Below are positions 24,613 to 33,225 of a stretch of 40,261 nucleotides of DNA, in pieces. The position numbers were made by a program, and so were the translations under genes. This DNA comes from Thermoplasmata archaeon (lineage in GTDB: Archaea; Thermoplasmatota; Thermoplasmata; Thermoplasmatales; Thermoplasmataceae). The notes beneath the pieces were generated by a model. That model searched no databases and was not told the DNA's origin. It saw only the letters and a program-made list of their open reading frames with translations. The stretch is from the NCBI GenBank assembly GCA_021802205.1, contig JAKAAT010000011.1:1-40261 (forward strand), read 5' to 3'. Within the stretch, counting starts at the first letter, position 1. Each line of letters opens with the position of its first letter.

Positions 24613-25887
24613 ATGAGTGAAAAAACAGATGTACTTGCAGCATCGATGATCGGTACCATAATTGAATGGTATGGAATATTCATCTTTTCATCCGGTGCCG
24701 TATATATAGAGAGAACTTTTTATCCGAATGTCAGTGTAGCAGAAGGTCTTTTATTAACGCTGTTAACCTTTGCACTCGGGTTTATAACAAGACCGGTTGG
24801 AGCCTATGTTTTCGGGCATTTCGGTGATAAACTAGGAAGAAAAAAGATACTACTCTTGACACTTCTTATCTCTGGAATTTCAACTGGACTTACCGGTCTG
24901 ATTCCTTCAGAGGCCAGTATAGGTGCTCTGGCTATAGTTCTCCTTGTGATACTTAGGCTTGTCTTGGGGTTCGGCCTCGGAGGGGAGTGGGGCGGTGCAA
25001 TGCTATTGACGCTTGAAACCTTTAAAAAGAGGAGGGGATTTTATTCCTCATTTGTTCAGTCCACAGTTGGTATCGGACTATTGCTGGGCACAGCAATATT
25101 CATACCACTGGTTTATCTGTTTCCGGCTTCTTTTATGGATACTATTGGATGGAGAATTCCGTTCTTGGCAAGCTTCGTAATAGTTATAGTGGGAGTATTT
25201 ATCAGACTGAAAGTCAAGGAAACCCCTGTATTCGAAGCAGAAAAGAAAAAGAACAGGATTTTAAAATCTCCTGAAAAAGAATTATTTACCAAACACTGGA
25301 AGGAAGTCATCGTCGGAACACTGCTTGCTGGGTCTTCTGGGAATTTCTTCTATTTTGCAATTTCGCTTCTACCGGTACTGTTTGAGACTACAGGAAAAAT
25401 TACTGTACTGGTTGGCCTAATTGGGACTGCTATATTCGGCATACTGGATATAATATTTGTATTCGTGGGGGGCCAGATATCTGATAAAAGAGGAAGAAGA
25501 GTGATTATCGCCGGAGCCAATTTCCTTGCTCTTATTGTTCTATTTCCTTCAATATATCTTGTGGGCACCGATTATTTCATTATATTCCTGTCACTGTTCG
25601 CAGTTGCCCATGGATTGAGTTACTCTCCAATGGGAGCCATGATTTCCGAAATATTTCCCACAACGGTAAGGTATTCAGGAAACTCAGCTAGCTATCAGTA
25701 CGGGAATTCATTTATCGGTGGTCCAGCTCCTTATGTTTCCGACCTTCTGGGTACTCTAGAATATGCACTTTATCCTGTGTTTACTCTGCTCTTTATATTG
25801 ATTGCCCTAGGTGTTATATATAAGTCAAAAGAAACCGATAATATGTCACTGGAAGAGCCTGATAGCGGTGCTGATATCATGACATAA
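24613..25887 (+). CDS. major facilitator transporter, metabolite:proton symporter (MHS) type
   Basis: A 424-residue protein with 12 likely membrane segments. GTIIEWYGIFIF near residue 14 corresponds to the EWYDF start of the MHS subfamily (with Gly where Asp is usual). GHFGDKLGRKK (about 69-79) is the MFS loop 2-3 motif, repeated in the second half as GGQISDKRGRR. RLVLGFGLGGEWGGAMLL is also an MHS signature. Such carriers import small organic acids, sugars or amino-acid-like solutes with protons; the substrate is not visible. The gene is monocistronic, with a T-rich stretch after its end. Confidence 0.92.
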   Translation: MSEKTDVLAASMIGTIIEWYGIFIFSSGAVYIERTFYPNVSVAEGLLLTLLTFALGFITRPVGAYVFGHFGDKLGRKKILLLTLLISGISTGLTGLIPSEASIGALAIVLLVILRLVLGFGLGGEWGGAMLLTLETFKKRRGFYSSFVQSTVGIGLLLGTAIFIPLVYLFPASFMDTIGWRIPFLASFVIVIVGVFIRLKVKETPVFEAEKKKNRILKSPEKELFTKHWKEVIVGTLLAGSSGNFFYFAISLLPVLFETTGKITVLVGLIGTAIFGILDIIFVFVGGQISDKRGRRVIIAGANFLALIVLFPSIYLVGTDYFIIFLSLFAVAHGLSYSPMGAMISEIFPTTVRYSGNSASYQYGNSFIGGPAPYVSDLLGTLEYALYPVFTLLFILIALGVIYKSKETDNMSLEEPDSGADIMT

Positions 25888-25907
25888 AACAAATTATTGT
25901 AAAATTC

Positions 25908-25913
25908 TTTTTT
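25908..25913 (+). terminator. T-tract after the MHS transporter
   Basis: A run of six T lies 21 bases after the stop codon, as expected for archaeal intrinsic termination, which needs a T-rich stretch and not necessarily a hairpin. Weak evidence. Confidence 0.3.
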
Positions 25914-25955
25914 ATTAAATAGTAATTATAATTTTTAAATCCTGAAAGTTTCGGA

Positions 25956-26304
25956 TTATTCCTTCACCTTTTTAAGAACATAGAGTCCATCTACTGAAGC
26001 AAAATCGTCACAAGACCATATTCGATTTCATATTTGGTTAAACCAACATTTGCCATTTCAGTCTCGCATGCTATGATTTTTATTCATGGTTTTTTCGTTT
26101 TACTGAATGTATCAAGTATGGGCTTGTAGGGAACCTGATCTTTATTTAGAACAGAAACTGCGGGGTCAGGAAAATCATCTCCACAACTAAGTCTTTATCA
26201 TACTCATTCATCTTTGCACCCACTCCGAGATTTGCCATCAATTTAGCCATATTTTCTCTTCCGGTTTCCAGCACGAAAATAACTTTATCTCCCACAAGTA
26301 TCAC
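25956..26304 (-). pseudogene. decayed DsrE/DsrF-like gene with two frameshifts and an in-frame stop
   Basis: Read on the minus strand from GTG 26304, the region encodes VILVGDKVIFVLETGRENMAKLMANLGVGAKMNEYDKD, then shifts frame near 26180-26190 into GDDFPDPAVSVLNKDQVPYKPILDTFSKTKKP. It meets TGA at 26086-26084, resumes in the same frame as IKIIACETEMANVGLTKYEIEYG, shifts again near 26008-26014, and ends DDFASVDGLYVLKKVKE-stop. Total length is about 116 codons, close to DsrE-family proteins, and the IIACE-x-x-M-x-x-x-G-L segment resembles the conserved cysteine region of DsrE/F-like sulfur-transfer or 'peroxiredoxin-like' proteins. The breaks suggest a non-functional gene unless they are sequencing errors. 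It lies downstream of the chelatase operon on the same strand. Confidence 0.72.
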
Positions 26305-26355
26305 TTGCGTTATTCAATAAATAAATTATTAATATTTGTATCTTCTAAGGCAATT

Positions 26356-28194
26356 TCAGTTAATTGATATGTTTTTAAGATCGTTTATAATGGTAGCACC
26401 AGAGTATTCAGAGATTATATTGTTATAAGTGGGAAGAAATCTATTGTCATTTTTGTCTATTATATACATTTTTGATACTTTCTTTATTTTTCTGGAGATG
26501 TCCTCAAGGTCATTCTGGGGATTTCCTGGAAACACATTTCCTCTTCCATCAGATATGAGTAAAGAGATTGTCCTGAATTTTTCAAATGTAGATAGATTGT
26601 ATATTTCTTTCAGTGCATCGTAAAGTGGAGTTTTTCCTTCACTCTTTATATTGTTTATATGATTCCTTAAAGATGTGAAGTTTCTTGAAAAATTCATTAC
26701 AAGTTTTGATTGCTGGCCAGAAAATGTTAGCAATGCTACACGGCTACGCATCAGATATAGTTTTTTAAGCAGCATATCTGAAAAGTCCTTTGCCAGCTTT
26801 ATTCTGGAGCTAAAATTCATCGACCTGCTGGAATCAATGGCTATTATAAATGGAACAGCACCTGATGAAAATGAATCGTTGAGAACTACAGTACTGCTAT
26901 TTATTTCTGTGAAACCAGAAGTCCATGTATTCAGGAGCGATGATCTCATATCAATATGGTTTCCAGATTTTTTCCCACGGTGTTTGTATTGCCTGGCGAT
27001 TCCCGATCTACCCGAAGTCCGTGTTTCCATACTGTTTTCTGTTTTCACCTGTATTTTTGTTATTTGATCTTTTTTGGAATTCTTATCCTGTTTATCCTTA
27101 TCTGCACCTACACCGTTTCCTGATTTATTGTCATTATTACTCTGGTTATCCTGATCTTTCTGTTTTGAGTTCATGTTTTCCTTATCTTCATTATTCTGCT
27201 TATTATCAGGATCATTATAGTCGTAATCTGGCTTGCTATTTCCCTTCTCTTTGATCCTGTGATTGAGAGCAAACTCTAACGCCTTCTTTAAATCTTCTTC
27301 ATTTACATCCTTTCTGCCGTTATATGCCGCGATGGCTTTTGCTGTTTTTACTGAACTTATCATCGCTCTGTTGCTCAGGGAATTTTTCAGTACTGTATCC
27401 GCTATGAACATCAAAAATTCTCTCCTGATTGTAACATATGGAAGTATATCTCTGGCTTTCATTATCCTTGATTTAATCTTTATATCATCATCTTCAAATT
27501 TACTGATAAATTCTGATTTATTTGCATCAAATTCCTCAACCCTGCCTGATATTTGAAGCAGAATTTCAGGTGATTCCGGCATTCTTCCCTCTACGGAAAT
27601 CCCAAATCTATCCAGCAACTGGGGCCTGAGTTCACCTTCCTCCGGATTCATTGTTCCAACAAGTATGAATCGAGCAGGGTGAATGTATGACACGCCTTCC
27701 CTCTCAACTATATTTACACCGGAGGCTGCTGCATCCAGGATGGAATCAACTATGGAGTCATCCAGCAGGTTAACCTCATCTATGTAAAGAATTCCACGGT
27801 TTGCTTCACCTATCAGCCCCTCCCGGAGTACAGATTCACCCTTTATTGCATGTGAGATATCCAGTGAACCAACTACCCTGTCCAGGGTTGTGCTGTTCGG
27901 AAGATTCACTATCCTGATCTTCATTTCCTCTGTTTCCAGTTTCCCCTTTTTCTGTTTTTCAATGCATTCATCGCATAGTTCACCATCCGGGTCGCAGTGG
28001 AATCTGCAGCCTTTCACGGCCTTTATTTCAGGCAATACAGATGATAATGACCTTACCATTGTTGATTTTGCTATGCCCTTGGGACCTGTAATCAGTAATC
28101 CACCTATTCTGCTGTCTATTGCATTAACTATCAAGCCAAGTTTGATATCATCATTGCCCACAATGGCGGAAAACGGAAAATCATAAGTTCTCAT
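26356..28194 (-). CDS. AAA/VWA chelatase subunit (ChlI-ChlD fusion type) paired with CobN
   Basis: A 612-residue protein with an AAA ATPase half and a von Willebrand A half, like magnesium/cobalt chelatase motor subunits. Walker A is GPKGIAKST (37-45) and Walker B ILYIDE (135-140). The four cysteines C63, C67, C74 and C77 form the CX3CX6CX2C knuckle common in this family. Residues about 314-375 are a low-complexity linker rich in Asn, Asp, Lys and Gln. The MIDAS motif DSSRS begins at Asp454. It supplies ATP-driven remodelling for the CobN subunit upstream, with which it overlaps by 4 bases. Which metal and ring are used cannot be told; cobalt into a corrin precursor is the default guess. Confidence 0.92.
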   Translation of the reverse strand: MRTYDFPFSAIVGNDDIKLGLIVNAIDSRIGGLLITGPKGIAKSTMVRSLSSVLPEIKAVKGCRFHCDPDGELCDECIEKQKKGKLETEEMKIRIVNLPNSTTLDRVVGSLDISHAIKGESVLREGLIGEANRGILYIDEVNLLDDSIVDSILDAAASGVNIVEREGVSYIHPARFILVGTMNPEEGELRPQLLDRFGISVEGRMPESPEILLQISGRVEEFDANKSEFISKFEDDDIKIKSRIMKARDILPYVTIRREFLMFIADTVLKNSLSNRAMISSVKTAKAIAAYNGRKDVNEEDLKKALEFALNHRIKEKGNSKPDYDYNDPDNKQNNEDKENMNSKQKDQDNQSNNDNKSGNGVGADKDKQDKNSKKDQITKIQVKTENSMETRTSGRSGIARQYKHRGKKSGNHIDMRSSLLNTWTSGFTEINSSTVVLNDSFSSGAVPFIIAIDSSRSMNFSSRIKLAKDFSDMLLKKLYLMRSRVALLTFSGQQSKLVMNFSRNFTSLRNHINNIKSEGKTPLYDALKEIYNLSTFEKFRTISLLISDGRGNVFPGNPQNDLEDISRKIKKVSKMYIIDKNDNRFLPTYNNIISEYSGATIINDLKNISIN

Positions 28195-31100
28195 TCATTT
28201 TCACCCTCGATTTCCATATACTCTTTTTCCAGTTTCTCCTTCATTTCTTCACTGGCATGCCATATATCCCTTTTATATGCCTCTATCATTCTCGATGTGA
28301 TCTCTGAAAGCGCCCATGGATTCTCCTTCTTGAACCATTCCTTCATTTTTTCATCCATGATGAATTTTTCAGCTATGTTGTTGAAAATATTATCGTTGAC
28401 CATTCCAGTTGTGGCTCCCCATCCGTAGAGATGCTCGATTTTTTTAAGCATTTCCGTAGCACCCCTGTATCCGAAATTCTTCTGGGCATCAATCCACTTT
28501 TCATTCAGCAACTTTCCTATAGCTGTACGCTCTATCTCTTCCTTCATTGTCCTTACTTTTGGTTTGTTTGGATTAAATGTATCCTCGAACATCAGTGACG
28601 GATTTGACCCGCTCTTTTTAGCCATCAGATAGAACCCTCCAGCATATGAGTAATTGCAGGAATCGTCGTTTATATCAATCTCATCTATTTCCCTTTTATG
28701 TATAATGGTCTCTATATCCTTTGATATTGAAAGAAGCTGTTCCCTGGATTCCTTTCCGAAATTGTTCTTACCATAAGAATAGCCCATCCATTCAGTAAAT
28801 ACCTCCGCTAAATCCTCTTCCTTTTCCCATTTGGAGGATTCGACGGCATTATTCACACCGGAACCGTATGATCCGGGCTTTGATGAGAATATTCTGTCGA
28901 GATGTCTGTATTTCCTGTGATGCTTGATAATGAAGTTGCTGTCCTCATCCTCATCAAGTTCCGATACCTTTTTTACAGCCATATCTATTAATTCTATTAT
29001 ATTGAAAAGATTATCACGGACTATTCCGCTGGATTCCACAACTACATCAATTCTCGGTCTTTTCAGTATATCCATAGGAATGGGCTTAACATCCTTGACC
29101 TTTTTTGTTCCCTCCTGCCATACAGGCTCAACGCCCAGTGTGTAAAGTATCTGTGAGATGAGTTCGCCATCTGAACGGTATGCATCCGTTGACCAGAGAA
29201 CGAATCCGATTGTTTCGGGGAATTTATTTTCTTTTTTATATTCAGTTTCAATGAGTTTGTTTGCAAGTACAACACCTACCTGCCAGGCAGAGTGGCTGGG
29301 GATTTTAAATGGATCAACAGCATAAAAATTTCTACCTGATGGGAGCACATCGTATCTTCCCCTTGTAAGAGAACCTGATACTCCCGGTTCTATATATTTC
29401 CCATTCAGAGCCGATAAAAGACTGTTTCTCTCATTTTCTGGAGAATATTTTAATTTCTCGATTATTCCGGACTCAAGCGCCGGCAGCTCACCACCGTTGT
29501 TCAGATACCCATCTATTATCGTCTCTGCTGTTTCTTTACCCTTATTTTTATATAAAGATTCGTCAAAGCGGGTTGCAGTGATAACATAATCCTTTATATC
29601 ATCTGTTTCCAGCTCCTTTCCATATACGTAAAGGCCCTTAGTAACCACAGAATCCTTGAAAAGATTTAATCTATGCTCTATTTCATGGGTGGCCTTATGT
29701 GAATCCCCGAAGTCTATGGATAATCCTATTTTATCTGAAAGTTTCTGGATTTTATCCAGTATCATGCCCTCTCTTGGTTTGTTTTCGGCTTTTTCGGTCT
29801 CTTCATAGTCATCTATTAGATCCTCGAGCTCCTTTATTTCCTCAGGAACCTCATCATAGGCTGTAGGTGGTGTTATATAATCCAGTAATACAGCATAACT
29901 TCTTCTCTTTGCGATGATTCCCTCACCGGGCACATTTGTTGAGTAAAGGTATAGATTGGGGATTTCTCCAATGGAAATTTCCGGGAAGTCTGAAGGTGAG
30001 AGACCAAGACCCTTTCCCGGAGTAAATTCCAAAGTACCATGGGTTCCTACATGGATAATAGCATCGGCTCTGAATATCTCCTGAATCCATTTATAAAACG
30101 CAAGCCAGTAGTGTGTTATAGGTGTCAGTGAGTCATGTATTGTCCTGATGCTATTGTCATTATCTGCAAAGGTTATCCTCTTTGGCTGTATTCCTATGAA
30201 GATATTGCTAGAAATTATTCCGGGTATCTCTATTTTCCCGTCTTTGAGCATATAATCCCTTTCATTATTCAGCTCGCCCCATCTGGATAAGATCTGATCT
30301 TTAGAATCTTCTGGAAGTTCTTCGAAAAATTTGCTGTACTGGTCAACAGGCATACTATAGACTGAACCACCTCTATTTTTTATATCTTCAACAGAAGTCC
30401 ATTTACCCTCAGGAATCGCTTTCCTCTCCATGATTGTCTTTATCAGTGATTCTCCATCCTCGGGAACGTAATCTGTAGAGTAGCCATTGGATGTCAGTAG
30501 CTGCATTATGTTTGAAATGGAATTAAGTGTGTCCAGCCCTGTTGCAGTTCCGATATTAGCCTCAAGATCCTTGAATGAGGATCCTGAATGAAGTATGATA
30601 GCGATTTTTTTATCGCTGTTTTTCTTATATTTGAGGTCAATCCATTTGCTGATCCTTCCAGCCATATAACTTACCTGATCCTTAACCGGGACAAGCTCCC
30701 TGTATACGGTACCGCGATCATATATCTTTTTAATAAGACCTATTAGAACTGGCTCTATTGTGCCGTCCATTTCTGGAAGCATTGCACTCATTATTGTTGA
30801 AACTACATCCATGCCAGAAGAATCCAGCCATTCTTTTTCCTCTTTATAATAGTAAATAAGACCCTGGAAAACCGGTACACCCAGTTCCATAAGTGTAGTT
30901 TTGTCCTCGTCTTTAATCAGTGAAAATGAGAGTAAGTTAATAATCGCATCTACAGCAGGTTTTCCATCCTGATAAAAATACTCGTGAATGCATTCCTCGG
31001 CACTTTTAATATTTCTGGATTTATCCCCGAATCCGTTTGTGAACACAGGGATTGCCGATATTTTTCTGCTGTTCAGTTCATTAATAATAGACTTCACAAT

Positions 31101-31601
31101 GCCGGTATCGTTATCCACCCACGCTGTGCGGTAGAATAGTATACCGGCCTTCCTGGAATAATCTTGATTGCCGTAGTTATATATACCCGAGAAAGGCATT
31201 TCTACTGGATCTTGATATTTGCAGCCATCGTTCAGGCTTTCGATGAATAGTATCATATTTTTGATATTTTTATACCCACCGTAGAAATAATAATTAGATA
31301 CTTTTTCCTCAACATATTTGCTTACTGTGGAATAACTGCTGAGTATTGGATCTATGGCAATAACATTCTTTTTATTTTTGATTACAGATTCAATATCTTC
31401 CAAGATATTGCTGTATATGTTCTCTCCTGAAAAATGATGTATAAAAACTGCATCGGCATTCTTAATAAAATCAACGAATTGAGAGTTTACAGGATCAAGT
31501 CTTGGATATTTTATCTCTATCTCGTTTCCGGTTTCCTCAGCTGCCCTCAAAAAGGACTGTATAACAGAACCATTCCAGCCAATAAGTACGGCAAACTTCA
31601 T
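28191..31601 (-). CDS. cobN: CobN/ChlH-family metal chelatase large subunit
   Basis: A 1136-residue porphyrin/corrin-binding chelatase subunit. The family block IHVGTHGTLEFTPGKGLGLSP...IPNLYLY...NVPGEGIIAKRRSYAVLLDYITPP is clear from about residue 512 to 580; NNAVESS and the C-terminal MIEAYKRDIWHA region also fit. CobN inserts cobalt into hydrogenobyrinate diamide; ChlH inserts magnesium into protoporphyrin. In archaea such genes are usually annotated CobN. It is first in a two-gene operon with the AAA/VWA subunit. No other corrin genes are in the window except the precorrin-2 dehydrogenase about 24 kb away. A TATA-like box at 31621-31630 supports ATG 31601. Confidence 0.92.
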   Translation of the reverse strand: MKFAVLIGWNGSVIQSFLRAAEETGNEIEIKYPRLDPVNSQFVDFIKNADAVFIHHFSGENIYSNILEDIESVIKNKKNVIAIDPILSSYSTVSKYVEEKVSNYYFYGGYKNIKNMILFIESLNDGCKYQDPVEMPFSGIYNYGNQDYSRKAGILFYRTAWVDNDTGIVKSIINELNSRKISAIPVFTNGFGDKSRNIKSAEECIHEYFYQDGKPAVDAIINLLSFSLIKDEDKTTLMELGVPVFQGLIYYYKEEKEWLDSSGMDVVSTIMSAMLPEMDGTIEPVLIGLIKKIYDRGTVYRELVPVKDQVSYMAGRISKWIDLKYKKNSDKKIAIILHSGSSFKDLEANIGTATGLDTLNSISNIMQLLTSNGYSTDYVPEDGESLIKTIMERKAIPEGKWTSVEDIKNRGGSVYSMPVDQYSKFFEELPEDSKDQILSRWGELNNERDYMLKDGKIEIPGIISSNIFIGIQPKRITFADNDNSIRTIHDSLTPITHYWLAFYKWIQEIFRADAIIHVGTHGTLEFTPGKGLGLSPSDFPEISIGEIPNLYLYSTNVPGEGIIAKRRSYAVLLDYITPPTAYDEVPEEIKELEDLIDDYEETEKAENKPREGMILDKIQKLSDKIGLSIDFGDSHKATHEIEHRLNLFKDSVVTKGLYVYGKELETDDIKDYVITATRFDESLYKNKGKETAETIIDGYLNNGGELPALESGIIEKLKYSPENERNSLLSALNGKYIEPGVSGSLTRGRYDVLPSGRNFYAVDPFKIPSHSAWQVGVVLANKLIETEYKKENKFPETIGFVLWSTDAYRSDGELISQILYTLGVEPVWQEGTKKVKDVKPIPMDILKRPRIDVVVESSGIVRDNLFNIIELIDMAVKKVSELDEDEDSNFIIKHHRKYRHLDRIFSSKPGSYGSGVNNAVESSKWEKEEDLAEVFTEWMGYSYGKNNFGKESREQLLSISKDIETIIHKREIDEIDINDDSCNYSYAGGFYLMAKKSGSNPSLMFEDTFNPNKPKVRTMKEEIERTAIGKLLNEKWIDAQKNFGYRGATEMLKKIEHLYGWGATTGMVNDNIFNNIAEKFIMDEKMKEWFKKENPWALSEITSRMIEAYKRDIWHASEEMKEKLEKEYMEIEGENE

Positions 31602-31620
31602 AAAAGTAAAGTAGATTTTA

Positions 31621-31630
31621 CTATATAATT
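31621..31630 (-). promoter_or_regulatory. TATA box of the chelatase operon
   Basis: AATTATATAG on the minus strand is centred about 24 bases before ATG 31601, with no ribosome binding site: leaderless pattern. Confidence 0.5.
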
Positions 31631-31684
31631 ATTCTGAGAAAATTGAAGAAATAGTCATTACTATATTTTTAAACATTAAGAAGC

Positions 31685-31694
31685 TTTAATATAT
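31685..31694 (+). promoter_or_regulatory. TATA box of the alkyltransferase gene
   Basis: TTTAATATAT lies about 26 bases before ATG 31716 and only about 11 before the in-frame TTG 31701, so it argues for ATG 31716. Confidence 0.5.
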
Positions 31695-31715
31695 GGTATT
31701 TTGCTATATAACGTT

Positions 31716-32234
31716 ATGAATTATATCAATATCCAATATTATAAAACAAAAATAGGAGAACTGATACTGGGTTCTTTTGAGGACCACCTTTGCCTGCTTG
31801 ATTTTAGATATAGAAAAATGAGAATATCTGTTGATAGCAGGATAAAAACTGGTCTTAAAGCCGACTTTTTAGAACAAAATGATGAAACTTTAACAGAAGC
31901 CAGAAAACAAATTGATGAATATCTGACCGGAAACAGGAAGGAATTTGACATTCCATTATTAGTGATAGGGACAGATTTTCAGAAAAGTGTCTGGAATGCA
32001 TTGATGGAAATTCCATATGGGTCTACCTCAACCTATTCGCAATTGGCAGAGAGCATAAATAATGCAAAAGCCATTCGTGCAGTGGGTAATGCAAATGGTG
32101 CAAATGCTATTGCACTTGTCATACCATGCCATCGAGTTATTGAAAGCAATGGCGATTTAGGCGGCTACGGTGGTGGGTTATCTGTAAAGAAACGCTTACT
32201 GGAGTTGGAAAATTATGAGGGGACGGGAATCTAA
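31716..32234 (+). CDS. ogt: methylated-DNA--protein-cysteine methyltransferase
   Basis: A 172-residue DNA repair protein that takes alkyl groups from O6-alkylguanine onto a cysteine. IPCHRVIESNGDLGGYGGGL carries the acceptor Cys138; the helix-turn-helix stretch IPYGSTSTYSQLAESINNAKAIRAVGNANGANA is intact. The length is typical of Ogt. The frame opens at TTG 31701, but ATG 31716 is preferred from TATA spacing. It is divergent from the chelatase operon. Confidence 0.93.
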   Translation: MNYINIQYYKTKIGELILGSFEDHLCLLDFRYRKMRISVDSRIKTGLKADFLEQNDETLTEARKQIDEYLTGNRKEFDIPLLVIGTDFQKSVWNALMEIPYGSTSTYSQLAESINNAKAIRAVGNANGANAIALVIPCHRVIESNGDLGGYGGGLSVKKRLLELENYEGTGI

Positions 32235-32400
32235 TAATGCAGTATCATCTCAGGATGATGAAATATGTTATCAGATTAAGAATAATTCAAAGACATTCTA
32301 CGCGGCAAGCGCTTACGTCAATGATAATTTTCTTTATTATAGATATTATTGGAGAAAAGTGACTCCGATAATAATATACTCATCCAGCATAATAAAATAG
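32215..32400 (+). pseudogene. short frame resembling the N-terminus of phytoene/squalene synthase, possible remnant
   Basis: A 61-codon frame overlapping the end of ogt by 20 bases. The stretch IKNNSKTFYAASAYVNDNFLYYRYYW resembles the start of phytoene/squalene synthases, where a S-K-T-F-Y segment opens the domain, but nothing of the remaining 250 or so residues follows. It has no promoter or ribosome binding site of its own. It may be a gene scrap or plain chance. Confidence 0.2.
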
Positions 32401-32472
32401 AGATTTTCTTAAATTTTAGCATGGAATAGTCGGTCATTTATAGGAAAATAATTTCATGAGAATTATAAAACC

Positions 32473-32483
32473 TTTATATAAAT
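32473..32483 (+). promoter_or_regulatory. TATA box of the NifX-like gene
   Basis: TTTATATAAAT is centred about 23 bases before ATG 32501: leaderless pattern. Confidence 0.5.
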
Positions 32484-32500
32484 AGTCTACATTAGCGCCT

Positions 32501-32896
32501 ATGGAAATATTGGCAGTGCCCGCTACAGGAAGAAATTTAGATATGCCCGGAAAGGCCAGTGAAGTTCATATATATAAAATATCAAACGACAGAAACAGGT
32601 ATGATTTAATAAAAACTTATAAAAATCCGTCAATAGAAATAAAGGAGGATGGTGGTCTCCCTCTGTTAGAATCATTGATGAAAGAAAAAGTGAATTCTAT
32701 AATATTACCGGGAATAGGTGGGCCAGGAATATATTTTCTGAATAATAAAATAAAGGTATACATATCAAATGGAGATGAAATAGCATCTATTCAATATTAT
32801 TTATCAAATAAACTAAAATTGACAAATGAACCAACAGTATTCAATTGCCCTGAACCATTATTCAAAAAGGCAGCAGAATATAAAAACAGATTATAA
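32501..32896 (+). CDS. NifX/NafY-like dinitrogenase iron-molybdenum cofactor domain protein
   Basis: A 131-residue protein. The core SIILPGIGGPGIYFLNNKIKVYISNGDEIASIQYYL fits the NifX/NifB C-terminal fold, which carries metal clusters in nitrogenase-making organisms and has many unassigned archaeal members. The N-terminal MEILAVPATG and ASEVHIYKI strands also fit. There is no nitrogenase here, so it may be a metal-cluster carrier or a sensor for another process. A single-gene unit with its own promoter, followed by a T-rich stretch. Confidence 0.75.
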   Translation: MEILAVPATGRNLDMPGKASEVHIYKISNDRNRYDLIKTYKNPSIEIKEDGGLPLLESLMKEKVNSIILPGIGGPGIYFLNNKIKVYISNGDEIASIQYYLSNKLKLTNEPTVFNCPEPLFKKAAEYKNRL

Positions 32897-32910
32897 TTTT
32901 TATTGCTTTT
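32897..32910 (+). terminator. T-rich stretch after the NifX-like gene
   Basis: TTTTTATTGCTTTT-like sequence immediately follows the stop, typical of archaeal termination. A small inverted repeat (ATATGG...CCATAT, 32924-32944) lies just beyond. Confidence 0.35.
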
Positions 32911-33134
32911 GTAATTCCAGTTGATATGGGTATTAACACCATATTTATGGATTTTACTTAATGCTTAATATTCTAACCACGTTCCCGGCTCCTAAGCGCT
33001 AGTGTTATATAAAATTGTCAAAGCAGGATTTTTTACTATTTCGGCATATGATTGGCGCAGATATTGTACGATTCAACAGTGTTTTATTCATAAAATTTGA
33101 CACATTGCGTCTTCAATTATCAACTTTAGAAACT
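32911..33134. other. intergenic stretch before the six-gene membrane complex
   Basis: About 220 bases without a gene. It holds the ATATGG/CCATAT inverted repeat at 32924-32944 and otherwise AT-rich sequence, with a less AT-rich patch around 32980-33002. No tRNA or small-RNA fold is evident by eye. Confidence 0.45.
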
Positions 33135-33148
33135 AAAATTTAAATATT
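33135..33148 (+). promoter_or_regulatory. promoter of the six-gene membrane complex
   Basis: AAAATTTAAATATT is the best TATA-like element, predicting a transcript start near 33167-33170. That is about 50 bases before the first large gene, an unusually long leader for this window; the leader contains two tiny chained frames. Confidence 0.45.
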
Positions 33149-33169
33149 CCTGAATCATTCAGTATAGGA

Positions 33170-33225
33170 ATGACGTCTCCATAATGCAGTGCGCTGATGA
33201 CGCCTACTGGTGGTTAAAATGTTAG
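33170..33225 (+). promoter_or_regulatory. leader with two tiny chained reading frames
   Basis: ATG 33170 opens a 4-codon frame (MTSP) ending TAA at 33182-33184. That stop overlaps by one base the ATG at 33184 of a 13-codon frame (MQCADDAYWWLKC), whose TAG at 33223-33225 lies just past the HyfC-like ATG (33219). The first ATG sits near the predicted transcript start. This could be a leader peptide that couples translation to the operon, or a coincidence. Confidence 0.35.
33209..33213 (+). promoter_or_regulatory. ribosome binding site deciding the start of the HyfC-like gene
   Basis: GGTGG lies five bases before ATG 33219 and overlaps the alternative in-frame GTG at 33210, so ATG 33219 is the better start. 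Confidence 0.5.

Noticed and set aside
32924-32944. Hairpin ATATGG...CCATAT as a small RNA or terminator
   Set aside because: The stem is only six AT-rich pairs with a nine-base loop; T-rich termination just upstream explains the end of the NifX-like gene better.
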